Counted from the stretch's first letter, positions 53,505-62,946 are shown. The stretch: 64,000 nucleotides of DNA from Candidatus Obscuribacterales bacterium (GCA_019747875.1 JAIEQI010000089.1:1-64000), one strand, 5' to 3'. Notes: generated by a model from the sequence alone, not told the origin. Program-made: numbers and translations.

Positions 53505-54182
53505 ATGCAGCTCAATCTTTTGGGACAGCCTGATTCCACAGAGGGAGGAGAACTTTCAGCAAATCTGGCAATTAAGGTTACAGAAAAGGTGCATCCATTG
53601 AGTTTCGCTTCGTTGAATGAAGCTCGAGATTTTGCAATGCAATGTACGCGTTGCAGTCTCTGCAGTTCTCGCAACAAAGTGGTCTTTTCAAGAGGAAATC
53701 CAGAAAGCCGCCTAATGATAATCGGCGAGGGCCCCGGGCAGTTTGAGGACCAAACTGGATTACCCTTCGTTGGTAAAGCTGGACAACTCCTTGACAAAAT
53801 TTTAGAAGCGGCAGGTCTCGATAAAGAAAAAGATGTTTATATATGCAATGTCGTGAAGTGTCGTCCTCCCGGAAACCGGGTCCCCACACCGGAAGAAGTC
53901 GAATCATGCAGCCCATTTTTGCGTACACAAATAGAGCTAATTAAACCAAAACTTATTATGCTTGCCGGATCTACGGCTGTTCAATCCGTTTTGAAAACAA
54001 AAAACGCGATAAGTAGACTGCGAGGGAAGTGGTTCGATTACGAATCTGGTGCTAGAGTAATGCCTGTCTTTCATCCTTCTTACCTGCTTAGAAATGACTC
54101 ACGTGAAGTGGGCAGTCCGAAATGGCTGATGTGGCAGGACATCAAAGAAGTAAAAAGAGCACTCGATGAAATTGTGAGTTGA
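53505..54182 (+). CDS. Type 4 (iron-sulfur) uracil-DNA glycosylase
   Basis: Removes uracil from DNA, 225 aa. The 4Fe-4S ligands expected in the family are Cys47, Cys50, Cys119 and Cys135 (CTRC, KCRPPGNR, ESC). The active-site loop is GEGPGQFEDQTGLPFVG and the second loop is HPSYLLRN. Motif order matches the UDG family 4/5 group. The start is ATG 53505 with GAGGGG 8 nt upstream. It follows murI by 163 bp, so it may have its own promoter, and a small gene follows 27 nt later. Confidence 0.93.
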   Translation: MQLNLLGQPDSTEGGELSANLAIKVTEKVHPLSFASLNEARDFAMQCTRCSLCSSRNKVVFSRGNPESRLMIIGEGPGQFEDQTGLPFVGKAGQLLDKILEAAGLDKEKDVYICNVVKCRPPGNRVPTPEEVESCSPFLRTQIELIKPKLIMLAGSTAVQSVLKTKNAISRLRGKWFDYESGARVMPVFHPSYLLRNDSREVGSPKWLMWQDIKEVKRALDEIVS

Positions 54183-54209
54183 TAAACTCGAAAGTTCTAG
54201 AGGTTGGAA

Positions 54210-54509
54210 ATGGGAAGAAAAATCGAATCCTTCTTTAATGAGATCCTTGATGGGGAACTTAAAGAAGCTGTATACAACGACTTCGGCAAAGCAGTGCTGC
54301 GCCTTCCTAATCAAGGCATGGGTGAAGTGCGCGAAGAAGTCTTCGTCTATTTTTCTGCATTAGCTATGCAACAAATCAATGCGCTTGCCGCCAAATACGG
54401 TATTGATGATCCGCAAGCATTGAATGAGTTGTATCAACTTTCCCGCGCAAATTTTATTCAAGGATTTCGCATCGGACAAACGATGGGATCCAAGTGGACA
54501 GCAAGCTAA
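54210..54509 (+). CDS. Hypothetical protein, 99 aa
   Basis: A small soluble, mainly helical protein (RKIESFFNEILDGELKEAVYNDF, EVFVYFSALAMQQINALAAKYG, ANFIQGFRIGQTMG). No family is recognised. The start is ATG 54210 with AGAGG 6 nt upstream; TTG 54204 would be too close to it. It follows the uracil-DNA glycosylase by 27 nt and is probably in the same message, but no shared job is evident. Confidence 0.65.
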   Translation: MGRKIESFFNEILDGELKEAVYNDFGKAVLRLPNQGMGEVREEVFVYFSALAMQQINALAAKYGIDDPQALNELYQLSRANFIQGFRIGQTMGSKWTAS

Positions 54510-54646
54510 TCTGAAGCTTTAAGCAGTTTGTTTGGCAGTCATTCTCAACTGAGAAGGCGGCAAGATAGATATCGGTCCCTCGGAATCGAACCAGCTTGAG
54601 ACGACTTCAGAACGCACACGGACTGGCACCTACAACTAGCACGGTG

Positions 54647-56080
54647 CTACCAGCTTCCGCCTCCGTCGCCTCCTCCAAAATCTCCGCCGCCGGAATCGCC
54701 TCCGCCCGAATCACCCCAACCTGAATCGCCGCCGGAATCACCCCAGCTACTTCCGCCAGAGTCGTTCCCCCAACTTCCTCCGCCGTCCCCGTAGGAATTG
54801 TTGCTTGTGTTGTAGCTGAGGTGATCGCTATTACGCTGCATCTGGTCCATTTCGTAGTTCATCCTGTCCATGCGATTCTCAAGTTCCATCTGATTCCACA
54901 TGACCATCCAATTAGACAAACTTTGCCAGGGATCTGTATAAACAACTGGCTGGTAATAGGTTGGTTCATAAGACCAGGTAGGACGTCGAAAACGCTCCTC
55001 CTTGGAATGCCGCCGGATCTCTGCGTACTCTCTATTCTTCTCTTCTGTTTCTTTGTCTTTATCTTTTTGAACCGCGAGTTCAGCTTCACGCTCAAATCTT
55101 AAAGCCACCGCTTCCGGTGACTCACTTATCTTTGCAGTACCGCCAGTAGCGGCATTAACAGCTGAAAGCAGCTTATCCGATTCAGGTTCAAGCACATCCA
55201 CCATCTTTTGAATCTTGCGCAACTGATCATAAGATTCGCTCAAGCTGCCTTTCTTTTTCATGGTTTCCAATTTGCTTTGCGTGGCACTTAAAGCACCAAC
55301 CCGATTGAAGAAATTAGCTACATCCTTTGCCAGATCAGCACTTTCGCTGGGATTCAAAAACTCTGATGCCTGACCGATTGCATCTGCGCGTTCATATAAA
55401 GTCGCTAAACGCAACTTCAGTTCATCAAAAAGTTTTTGGCTCTGGTTACTTTGTCGCGTCTTCTGTGACTTCAAGACCCAAATCACAACGATGATTCCTA
55501 ACACCAGGATTAGCACGATGTTTATTTGAATCGTGCTAGCAGAGGAATTCTTATCACTTGCGTGATCTGGAGGAACCTTCATTGATGAAACATGATCACG
55601 TTGATTGGTTGTTTCTAGGGAAGATGTAGAGGATGCACTTTTACTCTCAGCGACCTTGGCTTGCACTCCAGCCAATGTATTTTGAATTGCTTCGGAAAGT
55701 TCACCCCGCTTCATGTGAGGGACGAACTGATCTTTGATCAAGAGTGAAATGAAGCTGGAATCCACTCCCTGCCCTTGAAGCGAATTTCCAGATAGGCCTC
55801 TTACGTGTTTGCCTTTAAGGTCCACTACCAAAATGAAGCGCTCACCATTTACATGCCATTTTTGCGCCAGCGCTCTGCAGAAGCTATCAAAGGAAGACAT
55901 CGAGCCTGTGGAAAAATCCGAAGGCAAGATAACAACTTTAGCTTTGAAATTTAGAGATTGAATGTAGGACTCAAGCTCACGATCCGACTTTTGATCAATA
56001 CGTCCACTGTAATCCACCACATGCTCACGAGGAGCCGTTGGGCTCAGAAAAGGAGCCGTATCTAAAATATCTCTCGCCAT
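54647..56080 (-). CDS. TPM-domain membrane protein with Gly/Asp/Trp-rich tail
   Basis: A 477-aa protein. The N-terminal TPM domain (about 20-150: VDYSGRIDQKSDRELESYIQ, AKVVILPSDFS, ERFILVVDLKGKHVRG) belongs to a family with weak phosphatase activity and a role in photosystem II repair in plants; in bacteria it is mostly uncharacterised. A single membrane helix follows (about 190-210, INIVLILVLGIIVVIWVL), then a coiled-coil region (about 215-340). The C-terminus is built from GGDSGWGDSGGG-type repeats ending in GGGSW, as is usual in this family. The start is ATG 56080, with AAGG about 10 nt upstream. There is no N-terminal signal peptide, so the TPM domain's side of the membrane is unclear. 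Confidence 0.82.
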   Translation of the reverse strand: MARDILDTAPFLSPTAPREHVVDYSGRIDQKSDRELESYIQSLNFKAKVVILPSDFSTGSMSSFDSFCRALAQKWHVNGERFILVVDLKGKHVRGLSGNSLQGQGVDSSFISLLIKDQFVPHMKRGELSEAIQNTLAGVQAKVAESKSASSTSSLETTNQRDHVSSMKVPPDHASDKNSSASTIQINIVLILVLGIIVVIWVLKSQKTRQSNQSQKLFDELKLRLATLYERADAIGQASEFLNPSESADLAKDVANFFNRVGALSATQSKLETMKKKGSLSESYDQLRKIQKMVDVLEPESDKLLSAVNAATGGTAKISESPEAVALRFEREAELAVQKDKDKETEEKNREYAEIRRHSKEERFRRPTWSYEPTYYQPVVYTDPWQSLSNWMVMWNQMELENRMDRMNYEMDQMQRNSDHLSYNTSNNSYGDGGGSWGNDSGGSSWGDSGGDSGWGDSGGGDSGGGDFGGGDGGGSW

Positions 56081-56214
56081 GACCTGCACACCTTCCTGAT
56101 GCGAGCGAACTGCTTGCAGATAAGTCTAGCAGGGAAATGGTGAAGCAAAAAGGAATGAATTCAGAGGGTGACGCATAGCGCCGCCCTCCTAGCACACACG
56201 AGTATTCAGATAAC

Positions 56215-56682
56215 TCATTCCGTCTTAAATGTAGAGGTCGCACTCAGATGGAACGCATCTCCAAGATTTAAAACATCGAACTGAGGAAAGGGTGGAAGAC
56301 CGTACTCGCCGCCCTTGTAATGTACAGTAACAGTACAAGTGATTGGATCACCGGTGCCTTCTATTTCAGCGGTGTCAAACTGTCCTGAGTCAACCAAAAT
56401 GCCTGCTGTACGAATGTTGTCGTAAACATATTGGTCCTGGCTGTCTCGGTTTGACATTCCTGGATCATCTAGATACTTCAGCGCTATTTCCCGAGCGGCT
56501 TGCCTGGCGGCCTGGTTTAACACAGAGTTAATTGCATAAGCTTGAGCGCCTTGCGCAACAGCAAACAAAATCAAGAACAGAACGGGAACCAGTACAAGCA
56601 TAGATGCAGCGGTCTCAGCGATTACTGCTCCCTTGGCTCGGATCCCTCGCCTCACATATTTTCTGCCTACTTGAATTTTCAT
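56215..56682 (-). CDS. TadE-like pilus-assembly protein (copy B)
   Basis: A 155-aa protein with a basic start, a segment GAVIAETAASMLVLVPVLFLILFAVAQGAQA that resembles a prepilin-type helix with Glu at about +5, and then a 100-aa domain with QAARQAAREIALKYLDD. This is the TadE pattern: a pseudopilin of Tad (Flp) pilus machines, held in the inner membrane. Its sister TadE gene lies two genes upstream in the same unit; both share QAARQAA and end in a short beta-rich part (VTVHYKGGEYGLPPFPQFD). It follows the TadG-like gene by 21 nt. Confidence 0.85.
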   Translation of the reverse strand: MKIQVGRKYVRRGIRAKGAVIAETAASMLVLVPVLFLILFAVAQGAQAYAINSVLNQAARQAAREIALKYLDDPGMSNRDSQDQYVYDNIRTAGILVDSGQFDTAEIEGTGDPITCTVTVHYKGGEYGLPPFPQFDVLNLGDAFHLSATSTFKTE

Positions 56683-56703
56683 TAGTTAGTGTACTCAATC
56701 CTA

Positions 56704-58101
56704 TTACATGTTGGACAGAAGTCGAACGGTGCTCGGTGAAAAATTCTGTAGGGCTGTGTCCCAGCTAGCATCACCGGTTGGAGGAATGTCACCTTTTCGT
56801 CCAAGAATTGGAGCTTTTAGAAGAGTTACCTCGACAGTTTCAACGACACCACCACTTTGATTGGTTACAACATTATCAACTTTAACGGCAATCCATCCGA
56901 TGATTGGTCGTTCTTGATTGAACGGAGGCGTCCCGCTCATAACAGGCAGATAAATGATTGGCTTATCTTGCAATGCTTGAAGGCGATCACCTTCTGCCAA
57001 AGATTTCTGACCAGCCACACCGTTGATAAGGCTGATCGGATCTCCAATCTTCACTGAGGGAACCATGTTAGGCACGGGTGCAGCCAGACCGAGCTGCTGG
57101 TCAATTACATCATTCAACCAGTTGGCATTAGGGTTGGGCTTAGTGAAAGATGTGAAAGCACCATTCTTTACTTGTTGGGAGTTGATGTAAATGTAGAACT
57201 TATCCCCAACATTGGTGTCTTTGAGCGCTTTTGTTGAAACTGTTGTGCCGCTCGGGGTAGTCGTAGTGGAAGCGGAAGTGCTGGTCGTCGATGTTGAACC
57301 AGTATTTGTTGTGGTTCCGCTCGTGGTGGTGCCGCTTGTGGTTGTTGTTGTGCTCGTGCTGGGGCTCTTGCCGTTTCCTTTTCCGTTACCATTACTGCCT
57401 GAGTCAGCTGTACTGGTAGTGCCACTGCTTGAGCTACCGCCGCCATTGTTCCCTTTTCCGTTTCCATTATTGCCTGAGTCAGCAGTAGTTGTAGTTCCAG
57501 TCGTTGTAGTCGTAGTACCGCCAGTAGTATTGCTATCATTTGACGGTGATGAAGGTCCATTCCCGTTTCCATCGAAAGGTACCGCGTCAATGCTTACTGC
57601 TAGAGGAAACAGCACATTGGAGTTGACTTGAAACGTTGTCTGTGAGGCTTCAGCGCGGGAAACTGTTGTAATAGTATCGGTTGGATGTCCGATTAACGAA
57701 CCTAACCAATTCGAAATTGGTTTATTAGCAGTGACCGTCACAATTCCAATGGTGTTCTCACCGCCCATCTCGACATCAACATCCACTGTTGAGCCGTTTC
57801 CATCTGTTGCTACCAATGATCCATCGGCCTTATTCTGGGCGGCGGTTTGAGTAGCATAGTAAGAAGCGGCACCTTGCGTGTCAGGATCCGTCAAAGCTCG
57901 TGCACCTGCCAAAGCCGCGGCATCCGTTGCTGTTTGAAGTTCAGTTCTCACTGATACGTTGTGAGTCACGTCTGTAGCGATTGCACCGACCGCAAGTATT
58001 CCTAGAAGAAAAACCGAAGCAATAACTGCGGCAGCACTGCCGCTCATATTGCGTTGATCGCGGCGGCCACGCGGCGATTTGAGCTTGATTGCCTTATTCA
58101 T
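56704..58101 (-). CDS. TadG-like protein with Ser/Thr/Gly-rich linker
   Basis: A 465-aa protein with an N-terminal membrane helix (AAAVIASVFLLGILAVGAIATDV) and the TadG-type start VRTELQTATDAAALAGARALTD. A domain of about 100 residues follows, then a low-complexity linker (about 180-300) of Gly, Asn, Ser and Thr (NGNGKGNNGGG, TTTTTTS runs), and a folded C-terminal domain with GWIAVKVDNVV. TadG is the third pseudopilin-like part of Tad systems; the usual von Willebrand domain is not evident. It lies between two TadE-like genes with gaps of 11 and 21 nt. The linker may be a mimic of glycosylated surface stalks. Confidence 0.78.
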   Translation of the reverse strand: MNKAIKLKSPRGRRDQRNMSGSAAAVIASVFLLGILAVGAIATDVTHNVSVRTELQTATDAAALAGARALTDPDTQGAASYYATQTAAQNKADGSLVATDGNGSTVDVDVEMGGENTIGIVTVTANKPISNWLGSLIGHPTDTITTVSRAEASQTTFQVNSNVLFPLAVSIDAVPFDGNGNGPSSPSNDSNTTGGTTTTTTGTTTTADSGNNGNGKGNNGGGSSSSGTTSTADSGSNGNGKGNGKSPSTSTTTTTSGTTTSGTTTNTGSTSTTSTSASTTTTPSGTTVSTKALKDTNVGDKFYIYINSQQVKNGAFTSFTKPNPNANWLNDVIDQQLGLAAPVPNMVPSVKIGDPISLINGVAGQKSLAEGDRLQALQDKPIIYLPVMSGTPPFNQERPIIGWIAVKVDNVVTNQSGGVVETVEVTLLKAPILGRKGDIPPTGDASWDTALQNFSPSTVRLLSNM

Positions 58102-58112
58102 TGGGAGTACCC

Positions 58113-58556
58113 TTAGTTATTTAGCGAGTAAGTTGCCGACGCCTGAAGCGGGAAGTTAGCTCCAATATTGAGCGGATCGAACGTAGGGAATGCAGGCAGT
58201 CCATGCTGCCCGCTTTGATAATGCACAGTCACCGTTACGTTGCCGGGGGTAGTAGAAAGGTCGAAAACAGCAGTGTCGAACTGCTGACTGGCATTAATCA
58301 CGTTGGTCTTGCGTATGCCGTTATACACGAGTGCGTCTTGTGAACTGCGGCTAGACGCAACGTAGGGAGTTTTTTCGTAGGCGACAGACATGTCGTAAGC
58401 TGCTTGCCTGGCAGCTTGCGAAAGGTCTTGGCGCAGAGAGAATGCTTGAGATACTTCGACGAAGGCCATGAAGCAACCGACGATCAGAGGAATCATCAAC
58501 GACATTGAGCCAACAGTTTCCGCTAAAGTGAATCCTTCAGCTCTCTTGCTTCGCAT
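58113..58556 (-). CDS. TadE-like pilus-assembly protein (copy A)
   Basis: A 147-aa pseudopilin-like protein and first gene of the TadE-TadG-TadE unit. The N-terminal RAEGFTLAETVGSMSLMIPLIVGCFMAF has a type IV prepilin-like pattern (Gly-Phe-Thr-Leu-x-Glu), and QAARQAAYDMSV follows the helix, as in copy B. The start is ATG 58556 with AAGGA just upstream. No ATPase (TadA), RcpA or TadZ gene is in the window, so the rest of the machine must be elsewhere. Confidence 0.85.
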   Translation of the reverse strand: MRSKRAEGFTLAETVGSMSLMIPLIVGCFMAFVEVSQAFSLRQDLSQAARQAAYDMSVAYEKTPYVASSRSSQDALVYNGIRKTNVINASQQFDTAVFDLSTTPGNVTVTVHYQSGQHGLPAFPTFDPLNIGANFPLQASATYSLNN

Positions 58557-58728
58557 TTTCCTTACTCCATCCTACAAAAATTCCTGTCTTCACTTCCATT
58601 TTCCCGCAGACGTTTCCAACAAAACAATTGGAAGAATCGACCAATCCAAGTACTGGGGAGACTTTCACCTGTAAGGTAAGCCTCCCGAGTTCGTTAACGC
58701 ACAACTCGCTATTAATAGGATGGAAAAA

Positions 58729-60336
58729 TCAGTTCGACTTTTCGGCTTGGAGCCCTTTTTCCTTCGACGTCTTCACCGGTTCCTTAACAGAAGATTCCTT
58801 AAGAGTAGATTTCTTGCCGGATGCAGGCTCCGATGACCTGGCATTGTCCTCTAAGGAATCTCCCTCTTGCGATGAGGGTGAACCAGGCAGTAACTTGGAC
58901 ACATAAGCGAGCCCGCCTGAAACTATAAAGACACAAACTATGAGAATTAGACTTACGACCATTAATCCACTGGTCCGAGTCCAGACTCGTCCTCCCTGGA
59001 TCATGGCGTTGCGGGTGCGCTGGCTAAACCCCTTCGAAGAAAGCGGCGCTTCCGGCTTCATTTCTTGGTATTTTGGCAAACTGAACTCGCCCTTAGCGGC
59101 TCTTATCTTGCTGTAATCACCCTTAGAAGCCAGACTTCGTCCACAGGACAAGCATAGGGCTAATCCTTCTTCAGTGGGAGCATTGCAATGGGGGCAATTG
59201 AGGAAGAGATAAACAGCGTTCTTGTCGCTTGTCTCATTTCTATCATTACTACTTTCTGCCTTCTCAACAGGCGCATCGCCATGAAGGAAAGATTGAATTC
59301 CAGAGACAATCCCTTTCTTTTCAGAGCGCCGCGCCTCCGTCTCATCAGCTCCGGAGAGTTCACGCAAGACATCTTTCCTGGTCTCCACAAACTCGTTAGC
59401 TCTAGGAGCATCAAGACCAACACGATGACGCAAGGCCAGACCTCGTTTCGAATCCTTTCCGACCGCTTCCTCAAGATCAGCGGCAAATTCACGAGCGCTC
59501 TGATATCGCTTCTCAGGCCGCTTCTCCATGGCCTTCAAAATTACTTGTGAAATAGACTCTAGCGTGGAAGTGTTTGTATCAAGATCTTTTAGCACTTTGG
59601 GCTGACCCGATACGTGGCATTCGATAATTTCCATTGCCGAACGCGCTTGATATGGCAAGCGCCCGGACAGAGCTTCAAACAGACAAATGGCTAATGAATA
59701 CAAATCGCTGCGCGGGTCCGCCTCTTTCATTGAACACTGCTCGGGGCTCATATATGGCGGACTGCCTACAATCTGTTGTGAGGCATCGCTTCCCATCATG
59801 CCGGCGATCCCGAAATCGAGTACAAAGACCCAGTCTTCTTGTTCGCCTTTCTGGCTAAGCATTATGTTCTCGGGTTTCATGTCTCGATGAACAATACCGG
59901 AATCATGAGCAAATGCCAGAGCCTCAAACACCTGTTGAAAAATGAAATTCGCACGAGCCAGACTCAAAGGTCCTTGTTGCTTGAGCAAATCCCGAAAGTT
60001 AGTCCCTTCTAGAAGTTCCATAACCAGGTAGGGGACGCCGCCCTCACTAACACCAAAGTCATAAACCATAACGGTGTGAGGATGGCGCACGCGTGAGACA
60101 GCCTGAGCTTCGGATTGAAATCGCTTTATCGTGTCCCTGTCTATTACACGACTGACATGCAAGGTTTTTATGGCGACGAAGCGATCAATGTCGGCCTGGT
60201 GTGCTTTATAGACAACACCCATCCCTCCCCTTCCTAATACGGAGAGGATTTCATAACGTCCGCCAAGCTTTTGACCGATGAGAGGGTCCTTCTCTACCTT
60301 CAGGACAATCTCATCATCATCCATGAGCTCATTCAT
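58729..60336 (-). CDS. Hanks-type Ser/Thr kinase with zinc ribbon
   Basis: A 535-aa kinase. It shows the glycine loop GRGGMG (35-40), Lys57, HRDMKPEN with Asp152, DFG at 174-176 and the activation-loop end GSPPYMSPEQ. After the kinase domain (about 28-292) comes a linker with a four-cysteine zinc ribbon (Cys381, Cys384, Cys395, Cys398: CPHC...CLSC). A membrane helix follows at about 457-479 and a short Ser/Lys-rich end. It differs from the tandem pair at 15.6-19.5 kb in having no large outer sensor, so its signal may be cytosolic or come through partners. It lies downstream of hemW, with a spacer holding a TCTCTAA/TTAGAGA hairpin (60369-60392). Confidence 0.9.
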   Translation of the reverse strand: MNELMDDDEIVLKVEKDPLIGQKLGGRYEILSVLGRGGMGVVYKAHQADIDRFVAIKTLHVSRVIDRDTIKRFQSEAQAVSRVRHPHTVMVYDFGVSEGGVPYLVMELLEGTNFRDLLKQQGPLSLARANFIFQQVFEALAFAHDSGIVHRDMKPENIMLSQKGEQEDWVFVLDFGIAGMMGSDASQQIVGSPPYMSPEQCSMKEADPRSDLYSLAICLFEALSGRLPYQARSAMEIIECHVSGQPKVLKDLDTNTSTLESISQVILKAMEKRPEKRYQSAREFAADLEEAVGKDSKRGLALRHRVGLDAPRANEFVETRKDVLRELSGADETEARRSEKKGIVSGIQSFLHGDAPVEKAESSNDRNETSDKNAVYLFLNCPHCNAPTEEGLALCLSCGRSLASKGDYSKIRAAKGEFSLPKYQEMKPEAPLSSKGFSQRTRNAMIQGGRVWTRTSGLMVVSLILIVCVFIVSGGLAYVSKLLPGSPSSQEGDSLEDNARSSEPASGKKSTLKESSVKEPVKTSKEKGLQAEKSN

Positions 60337-60444
60337 TTCGAGAGCTTAACCACCCAGCTTGCCCGCATTCTCTAAATACCCTAAATTAGAGAGAATTAAA
60401 CTAAGTACAAAGACAGCAAAGCTCGCTCCGGTGTGGCTCGAAGA

Positions 60445-61566
60445 CTAAATCAACTCGCTCAAAACAGAGTTGCTCATTAGAACACCTTTTTGAGTTAAGC
60501 GTAGCTTCTGATCTGCAATCTCGACGAAGCCGCCGTCTTGTAGCTTTTCCAATTCACTGGCCCTCGACTGTGTGAGGTCGACTCCAAAATCTCGCTGAAA
60601 AATTTTCAAATCGAGCCCCTGTCGCAGCCGCATTCCCAGAAAGATTGCTTCCTTCATCTTGGTTTGCTCGTCAATTGATTCGCTGGTTTCATCAAGCAAA
60701 TAATCCCGCATATATCGTCTTAAGGAACGGAAATTAGAGCTTCGAGTCCCTCTGTAGTAGCGATGCGCACTGACGCCGAAAGCCAGGTATTCTTCGTTTT
60801 TCCAGTAAGTGAGGTTATGTTTACTTTCATATCCCGCTTTTGCGAAATTGGCGATCTCATACTGGAAGAGCCCAGCATCTGAACATTTCTGCACCAAAGT
60901 CTCATACATCAGAACAAATGTATCTTCATCTGGATACACGTCTGACTCTCTTGGATATCGAATCAGAAGGGGACTATTTTCCGCTATGGTCAAACCATAA
61001 GCCGATATATGCTCGGGCTCAAGGGCAAGCAAATCATCCAATGTCTGCCGCCAACTTTCCAGCGTTTGCTCCGGTAGCCCATACATCAAATCGAGCGCGA
61101 TATTTGTGAATCCCCCCGCTCGAGCTGTTGCAAAGCCGGCCCGCGCCTGTTCACGCGTGTGTCCGCGGCTGAGAGCAATTAGCTCCTTGTCATTGAGTGA
61201 TTCGATCCCTATTGAAATTCTTTTGATACCAAAACTCTGCCATTGTTTGCACTTCTCGACGGTGATCGTCTGCGGAGTAGTCTCCAAACACAATTCAGCG
61301 TCTTTCTCCAATCCAGTCTCGTTATCTAAAGATGCGATAATGGCGCCAAGTTGTTTCGGATCGACATAACCGGGAGTACCACCGCCAAAAAACACGGTCT
61401 GCAATTTGTGGTTATTTGGCTGCTCTTTGAGCCTTCCTTCGATTTCGCTTATCACAGTTTTCGTATACTGATCGGACAAATCGTCTAGCCCAGCAAAGGC
61501 TGCAAAATCGCAAAAGTCACATTTATGAGCACAAAATGGTATATGTATGTATGCTGATTTCGCCAT
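60445..61566 (-). CDS. hemW: Radical SAM heme chaperone HemW
   Basis: A 373-aa radical SAM protein. The cluster cysteines are Cys12, Cys16 and Cys19 (HIPFCAHKCDFCDF), with the GGGTPGYVD motif and a C-terminal HemN_C-type domain (about 300-373). The size and the C-terminal part match HemW (formerly grouped with coproporphyrinogen oxidase HemN), which carries heme to target proteins. True HemN has further N-terminal residues that are absent here. No heme or cytochrome gene is next to it. Confidence 0.9.
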   Translation of the reverse strand: MAKSAYIHIPFCAHKCDFCDFAAFAGLDDLSDQYTKTVISEIEGRLKEQPNNHKLQTVFFGGGTPGYVDPKQLGAIIASLDNETGLEKDAELCLETTPQTITVEKCKQWQSFGIKRISIGIESLNDKELIALSRGHTREQARAGFATARAGGFTNIALDLMYGLPEQTLESWRQTLDDLLALEPEHISAYGLTIAENSPLLIRYPRESDVYPDEDTFVLMYETLVQKCSDAGLFQYEIANFAKAGYESKHNLTYWKNEEYLAFGVSAHRYYRGTRSSNFRSLRRYMRDYLLDETSESIDEQTKMKEAIFLGMRLRQGLDLKIFQRDFGVDLTQSRASELEKLQDGGFVEIADQKLRLTQKGVLMSNSVLSELI

Positions 61567-61606
61567 GAATAGACTTTCTTGTTAAGCGCCCGAGGTACTC
61601 ACTATC

Positions 61607-62821
61607 ATGCAGTGTAAACGACAGAGCGTCGGCATATATGCGATCGCTATCAGTCTGACTTTATCATGTTTCTTCGGGCTCCCCAAGTTGAATGCAAGAG
61701 ATATAAACTTCGTCCCTGCAGCCTTAGCAAAAACTGGCAAGCCAAGCAGTGTAACTCCTGCAAGCCAAACAAAAAATGCCAGAAGAGAAGAGAATGTAAA
61801 ACCTGAAAAAGAGAGCCCTACAAAAATAAAAGTGGAGAATCAGGACGAGCTTTCACAGTGGACGAGTCCCAAGTCGAAAGACTTAGAAAAAGGTTCAAGC
61901 ATATTACCCAAGAAACCTGGCACCACAGCCAATACCACAAAGGAAGAGGAGTATGTAAAACTTCTTTCCATGGATCACAGCCCTACGGATCTCAAAGCCC
62001 TTGGGGAAAGCATTGTGAAAATTCGGAAGCAAGTTACTGATCATCCCCAAGATCCATTTTTGCGATTTAAATTAGGCACGCACTTGTATCTTGTCGGAGA
62101 TCTGGAAGGTGCAGCCGGTGAATTGAGCAATTCAATAAACATCAACCCATCCTCGGCCAGTGCCAGAGCTCAACTTGGTAAAGTGCTTGAGCTTGGTGGC
62201 AAACATATGGATGCTCTACAGCAATTCAGGCGTGCTGTGGAAATTTCGCCCAATTCACCCGAGGTGCATTTTTTATTTGGCGAATCACTCATGCATGGCG
62301 GCAATGTTCAAGAAGCAGTCAATGAATATAGGCGATCTATAGCCCTTCAACCAAGTGCTGATGCATTAGCCGGTCTCTCAGAGGGACTATTTGCCAGCGG
62401 AGACATACATGGTGCGCTAGAAGCCTCTCGGCATGCAGTATCACTAGATTCCACACTAGCCCGAGCGCAAGTAGCCCTAACAAATGCTTTGCTTAAGTCA
62501 GGCGACAAAATTTCCGCGCTGAGAACAGCAAGGCAGTCAATGCTTTTGAGTCCCAATTCCCCAGATAGCCATTTAGCTCTTGGCAGATGCCTTTTTGCAA
62601 CCGGTGATCAAAGCACTGCAGTGGAAGAATTTAAGCAAGCCGTAGCACTTGATCCACTTAACCCGAGTGCCCGAAACGATCTCGGCTATGCACTCTATGG
62701 ACGCGGCGAAATAGTGCCGGCAGTAACCGAATTCAGGTTGGCGCTGAGACTGAACCCTCGCTTTGTCGAGGCCAGAAATAATCTGGAAGTGGCGATTCAT
62801 AGACTCTATAGCGGGAAATGA
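61607..62821 (+). CDS. Secreted TPR-repeat protein
   Basis: A 404-aa exported protein with a signal peptide (VGIYAIAISLTLSCFFGLPKLNA). A Lys/Glu/Ser-rich linker runs to about residue 120. An array of about seven TPR units follows (LEGAAGELSNSININPSS, HMDALQQFRRAVEISPNSPE, VQEAVNEYRRSIALQPS, IHGALEASRHAVSLDS, ISALRTARQSMLLSPNSP, STAVEEFKQAVALDPLNPS, IVPAVTEFRLALRLNPRF). It precedes the secretin by 230 bp, so it could help that machine, as TPR pilotins do, but this is inference. Confidence 0.85.
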   Translation: MQCKRQSVGIYAIAISLTLSCFFGLPKLNARDINFVPAALAKTGKPSSVTPASQTKNARREENVKPEKESPTKIKVENQDELSQWTSPKSKDLEKGSSILPKKPGTTANTTKEEEYVKLLSMDHSPTDLKALGESIVKIRKQVTDHPQDPFLRFKLGTHLYLVGDLEGAAGELSNSININPSSASARAQLGKVLELGGKHMDALQQFRRAVEISPNSPEVHFLFGESLMHGGNVQEAVNEYRRSIALQPSADALAGLSEGLFASGDIHGALEASRHAVSLDSTLARAQVALTNALLKSGDKISALRTARQSMLLSPNSPDSHLALGRCLFATGDQSTAVEEFKQAVALDPLNPSARNDLGYALYGRGEIVPAVTEFRLALRLNPRFVEARNNLEVAIHRLYSGK

Positions 62822-62946
62822 CAACTGACACCATAGACGGTGCGAATATCCGGCGTCGCATAAATAGACATATTTGCAACCTTAGTAACTATGCGAATCC
62901 GCGTCGCAGAAAGAAAAAGAAACAAATCATCCTGATTGCAATTTAG
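62818..62946 (+). CDS. Possible 42-aa basic small protein (uncertain)
   Basis: ATG 62818 overlaps the TPR stop codon as ATGA, with GGGAA close upstream. The 42 codons give a basic peptide with PRRRKKKK near the end and a hydrophobic finish (IILIAI). The overlap is suggestive, but the ribosome-binding site is poor and no family is recognised; it may be chance. Confidence 0.22.
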   Translation: MTTDTIDGANIRRRINRHICNLSNYANPRRRKKKKQIILIAI

